This document shows positions 61,276 through 64,000 of a DNA stretch of 64,000 bases, in pieces. Each line of letters opens with the position of its first letter. Within the stretch, counting starts at the first letter, position 1. The DNA comes from Ferrimicrobium sp. (lineage in GTDB: Bacteria; Actinomycetota; Acidimicrobiia; Acidimicrobiales; Acidimicrobiaceae). Location: the NCBI RefSeq assembly GCF_027319265.1, contig NZ_DAHVNP010000029.1:1-64000 (forward strand). Direction: 5' to 3'. The notes beneath the pieces are model-generated. The model ran no database searches. It saw only the letters and a program-made list of their open reading frames with translations, and was not told the DNA's origin. The translations under genes were made by a program, and so were the position numbers.

Positions 61276-61351
61276 TGGTGGTCGGAACCGGCGTCGATCC
61301 GGTGACCTCACGCTTTTCAGGCGTGCGCTCTACCTGCTGAGCTATCCGACC
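61276..61351 (-). tRNA. tRNA-Phe (GAA)
   Basis: On the minus strand the 76-base sequence has acceptor GGTCGGA/TCCGACC, anticodon stem CACGC/GCGTG with loop CTGAAAA (anticodon GAA), and an encoded 3' CCA. The D-arm AGCTCAGCAGGTAGAGC is standard. Confidence 0.93.
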
Positions 61352-61365
61352 ATAACGAGCGATAG

Positions 61366-61443
61366 TGGCGGACCCGACGGGATTTGAACCCGCGACCTCC
61401 GGCTTGACAGGCCGGCGTGCACTCCGAGCTGCACCACGGGTCC
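61366..61443 (-). tRNA. tRNA-Asp (GTC)
   Basis: On the minus strand the 78-base sequence has acceptor GGACCCG/CGGGTCC with G as discriminator base, anticodon stem CCGGC/GCCGG with loop CTGTCAA (anticodon GTC), T-loop GTTCAAATC and an encoded 3' CCA. It lies 14 bases upstream of tRNA-Phe on the same strand, so both are probably cut from one transcript. Confidence 0.92.
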
Positions 61444-61513
61444 CTACGCAATCGCTTGCAAGTAGATCAGTATATAAGACCCGTTCTCTCTGTCACTGCA
61501 GCGAGCAGAAAAC

Positions 61514-62371
61514 TCAAGGACGGTTCAGTGACTCGAGCAGTCGATCGCCGACCTCAGCTGGGACGACCAAGTCACCGAAGCCCATCAATGGTTCAAGTCC
61601 TGGCTTGAAGGTGCCGTGATAATCAGAGCCGCCGGTGACCAGCAGACCTGCGTCTTGGGCGATCTGGGTGAGTTCTGCACGTTGGTCTGGTGTATATCCT
61701 GCATAGAGGCATTCCAGTCCGACGAGCCCTAACCGACGGAAGCCAACCAAGGTGGTAACCAACGAAGCGAGGGGCAGACCAAGACTGAGGGGGTGTGCGA
61801 CAACCGGCACCAACCCGAGATCGGCACAGAGTGGTCCAATCTCATCGAAGCCAAACAACGTCTTTGGGCTGTAGAGGGGCCTCCCCTTTGCCAAGTACCG
61901 GTCGAAGGCATCCTGGATACTCTCGGCATAACCATGGTCCACCAGCACCCTCGCAAAATGAGGACGGCCCACACTCTTGGCTTCAAAGTCCGTTGTTCCC
62001 GCCGCCGCGAGCACCTCCTCCTCGGTGATCGCAAGCCCATGCTGATTGGCACGATCCAACAGTTCAAGATTACGATTTCGACGCGCTATTGCCAGTGCAT
62101 CGATCCTCGCCGCGAGCTCGGTGCGAGCGAGTGAATACCCGTAGACAAGAAGATGAAAGGTGCCACCATCCCATCGCAACGAGAGCTCAACGCCATCGGG
62201 AGGTGGGAGCTCTGAATCGATCACCTTCGCGAAAGCCGCGCTCCCGGCAAGAGTATCGTGATCGGTCAATATTGCTAGATGGACATGTCCAAGACTCGCC
62301 GCCAGTTGATCAGGAGGCACCGACCCGTCCGAGGCGTCCGAGTGAAGATGAAGGTCGCAACGAGCTTGCAT
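61514..62371 (-). CDS. PHP-domain phosphoesterase (YciV/RnaAM type)
   Basis: The 285-residue protein has the PHP metal-binding motifs DLHLHSDASDGS, ILTDHDTLAG, GRPHFARVL, PVVAHPLSL, and GGSDYHG near the C-terminus. Family members of this size hydrolyse 3'-phosphoadenosine 5'-phosphate-like nucleotides or trim RNA 5' ends. The ATG at 62371 is preferred over an upstream start because TAGACT stands seven bases upstream and the fold starts right after it. Confidence 0.85.
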   Translation of the reverse strand: MQARCDLHLHSDASDGSVPPDQLAASLGHVHLAILTDHDTLAGSAAFAKVIDSELPPPDGVELSLRWDGGTFHLLVYGYSLARTELAARIDALAIARRNRNLELLDRANQHGLAITEEEVLAAAGTTDFEAKSVGRPHFARVLVDHGYAESIQDAFDRYLAKGRPLYSPKTLFGFDEIGPLCADLGLVPVVAHPLSLGLPLASLVTTLVGFRRLGLVGLECLYAGYTPDQRAELTQIAQDAGLLVTGGSDYHGTFKPGLEPLMGFGDLVVPAEVGDRLLESLNRP

Positions 62372-63084
62372 AGAGGTAAGTCTAGCCTTCGCTCTCAAAG
62401 CCGTCGGGAAGCAACGACTCTTGCTACAACCGGAGGTCCTCCACGAATCGTGCAGTGCTGTTTGGCACGATCAGATCGCCTAACGCGGAGGTCATCTCCT
62501 TCGGCGGCCGACCGGCGAGCTCGGAGCAGATCGCAACGCACGCCAGCTGCGCGTGAGCACAACGATCCATGGAGCACGGGGTCTGCACAAAGCGACGCAC
62601 CGCCCTTTGCCTTGTAGGTACCCGGCACCTGTGACAAGGCCACTGAGGTCAAGCTCGCTGGGGGCTTGGGTCGCTGACGCGACCACCGACATCTGAAACG
62701 AGAATCAACACCCGAAGTTTGACCCCAAGGAGTAACCCATCTATCGATGCGCGGTGCGTCACCACCAAGGTGACCCTCACCAGGATCGTCCCAGTCCGGA
62801 TCGTCCCAGTCCGGATCGTCCCAGCCAGGATCGTCCCATTCAGGATCGTCCCATTCAGGATCATGTTGTCAACACTGCTCTCGGATGAGTCACCACGGTG
62901 TCGATTGGGCCTGCTGGCGCGACAGGCACGTCGAACATCAAACCGACCGCATCGTTGACGCTGCGCGGCGATCGAGCTCCTTACCAAGAACCACCTCAGT
63001 GAGATCACTCGTGTTAGAACGAGATTTTGCTCCACAAAGGTGCCAGAAAAGAGCGCGACCCATCGTGAGGTGGTCGAGAGATGC
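62372..63084. other. Intergenic region without a recognisable gene
   Basis: About 710 bases between the PHP gene and purF carry only short overlapping frames. The frames that look longest owe their length to the 15-bp minisatellite inside the region. No RNA gene or protein motif was recognised. Confidence 0.5.
62776..62865. repeat. 15-bp minisatellite, about six copies
   Basis: Units of the form CCAGTCCGGATCGTC run without gaps at 62791-62805, 62806-62820, 62821-62835, 62836-62850 and 62851-62865, with a partial copy before. Since 15 is a multiple of three, both strands read as five-residue repeats (R-I-V-P-x and L-x-G-T-I). Confidence 0.9.
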
Positions 63085-63090
63085 TAGGCT
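63085..63090 (+). promoter_or_regulatory. Probable -10 element of purF
   Basis: TAGGCT stands exactly nine bases before the GTG start of purF. No Shine-Dalgarno site is present in between. Confidence 0.5.
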
Positions 63091-63099
63091 TAACATACC

Positions 63100-64000
63100 G
63101 TGATCGAAGATCCCCAGAACGACAATCCGGAGCACGATCAACTCGAACGTGACCATCCGGAGGAGGCTTGTGGGGTCTTCGGTATCTCGTTGCCAAACGA
63201 AGCCGTCTCCTACCTAACCTTCGACGGCATCTACGCACTCCAGCATCGCGGTCAGGAGTCCGCCGGCATGGCGGTCGCTGACAACGGAGAGATCACCGTA
63301 GTCAAGAACCTCGGCCTCGTCAGTGCGGTCTTTGATGACTCAACGCTCGCGTCCTTGCCGGGAGACATGGCGATCGGACACACACGCTACGCCACCGCCG
63401 GGGACCGCAGTTGGCATAACGCACAGCCCATCTTCCGAGCCAGCGGTGAGTACGGTGTGGCCGTTGCGCATAACGGCAACCTCACGAACTCCTTCGAGCT
63501 CGCTGATCGCCTCTTCGACACCATCGCCCGACAGCCCTCCGACACCGAAATAATCGCTCAACTCATCTCGGTCTCCGTCGCGCGATCACGGCCGACTTCG
63601 GTCCAAGACTATGCGGATGCCGTGCGTGGGGCTCTCATCGAACTGCGTGGAGCTTACTCCCTTGCCATGCTCGATGGTGAACGCATCATCGGTGCACGCG
63701 ACCCCGATGGTTTTAGACCTCTTTGCCTCGGCACCATTGCACCGAATGGATGGGTCATCGCCTCAGAGTCTCCGGCCCTGGACGTCATTGGCGCTGAGTT
63801 CGTTCGCGAGATCGAGCCAGGCGAGGTCGTGATCATCGACGCAGATGGCGCCCACAGTTTCCCCTCGCCCGAGGCTTCGCCCTCTCACCTTTGCATCTTT
63901 GAGTTCGTCTACTTTGCTCGTCCCGACACCAAGCTCCTTGGCAAGGAGGTACACGGCACCCGACGGGCGATGGGCGAGTATCTCGCTCATACCCTCCCAG
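63100..64000 (+). CDS. purF: Amidophosphoribosyltransferase PurF, 5' part
   Basis: The gene runs off the right end after 300 codons. A propeptide of 23 residues precedes Cys24 (EEACGVFG), the N-terminal nucleophile of the glutaminase domain freed by self-cleavage. The family motifs LQHRGQESAGM, GHTRYAT, VAHNGNLTN, SDTEIIAQLI, GARDPDGFRPLCLG and ASESPALD follow. PurF makes phosphoribosylamine from PRPP and glutamine, the first step of purine synthesis. The GTG start is leaderless by the TAGGCT rule seen elsewhere here. The phosphoribosyltransferase half is beyond the window. Confidence 0.95.
   Translation, partial: MIEDPQNDNPEHDQLERDHPEEACGVFGISLPNEAVSYLTFDGIYALQHRGQESAGMAVADNGEITVVKNLGLVSAVFDDSTLASLPGDMAIGHTRYATAGDRSWHNAQPIFRASGEYGVAVAHNGNLTNSFELADRLFDTIARQPSDTEIIAQLISVSVARSRPTSVQDYADAVRGALIELRGAYSLAMLDGERIIGARDPDGFRPLCLGTIAPNGWVIASESPALDVIGAEFVREIEPGEVVIIDADGAHSFPSPEASPSHLCIFEFVYFARPDTKLLGKEVHGTRRAMGEYLAHTLP

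Noticed and set aside
62649-63035. 128-codon minus-strand frame with L-x-G-T-I repeats
   Set aside because: The repeats follow from the 15-bp minisatellite, the plus strand shows an equally regular R-I-V-P-x repeat, and there is no start signal.

Overview
The window looks like a piece of chromosome from an acidophilic actinobacterium, most likely of the Acidimicrobiia (Ferrimicrobium/Acidithrix type). This is inferred from gene content: a SenX3/RegX3-type two-component pair, ClpS followed by a DUF2017 protein, an actinobacterial type IV secretion cluster with DUF6112 and SCO6880-like proteins, secreted proteins built from GYWLVAxDGGVF repeats, and an acid-type G1 (glutamic) peptidase. No 16S gene is present, so the assignment is not proven.

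Layout. 1-762: tandem repeats and no recognisable gene. 763-4451 (-): a 3-hydroxybutyryl-CoA dehydrogenase, an ethylmalonyl-CoA mutase-type B12 enzyme and a degenerate GGDEF protein. 4531-7242: an S51-like peptidase and a glycosyltransferase with a helical-repeat tail. 7369-14498 (-): chemotaxis genes (CheX-like pair, cheY; cheR, cheB, cheW, cheA), interrupted by a GntR regulator and a TnpB remnant. 14773-15516: csrA and fliW, convergent. 15043-23360 (-): one tightly packed gene string that starts with five type IV secretion-like genes and runs with a 3-base gap into flgN-flgK-flgL-fliW; this is the most unusual arrangement here. 23518-25722: SenX3/RegX3-like pair and a Fur-family regulator whose 3' end overlaps dadA on the other strand. 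27004-34416: quinone oxidoreductase, clpS/DUF2017, ctaA and an ABC exporter, serS, and a small membrane protein with sdhC-sdhD but no sdhAB. 34400-38155 (-): an SbcCD-like pair without a visible zinc hook. 38286-40915: MarR regulator and MMPL exporter. 41434-46996: repeat/CAP secreted protein, radical SAM/SPASM enzyme, tRNA-Glu, an S51/CysS-tail fusion and an ArdC-like protein. 47058-51179: UDP-sulfoquinovose synthase, a broken AbiEii-type gene with a small partner, a lipoprotein, three tandem palindromes and a uridine kinase-like protein. 51363-54925: secreted G1 peptidase, a second hydroxyacyl-CoA dehydrogenase and a methyltransferase. 55038-59848 (-): a branched-chain amino acid type ABC operon carrying two in-frame stop codons. 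60499-64000: TetR regulator, tRNA-Phe, tRNA-Asp, PHP phosphoesterase, a 15-bp minisatellite and the start of purF.

Two patterns cut across the window. First, many genes lack a Shine-Dalgarno site and instead have a TAnnnT hexamer (often TAGGCT) ending 6-9 bases before the start codon, which indicates leaderless transcription; serS and the divergent ABC ATPase gene share one 7-bp -10 element this way. Second, three otherwise intact reading frames (livK, livM-livG, AbiEii-like) are each interrupted by a single in-frame stop, and in livK the stop replaces the lipobox cysteine.
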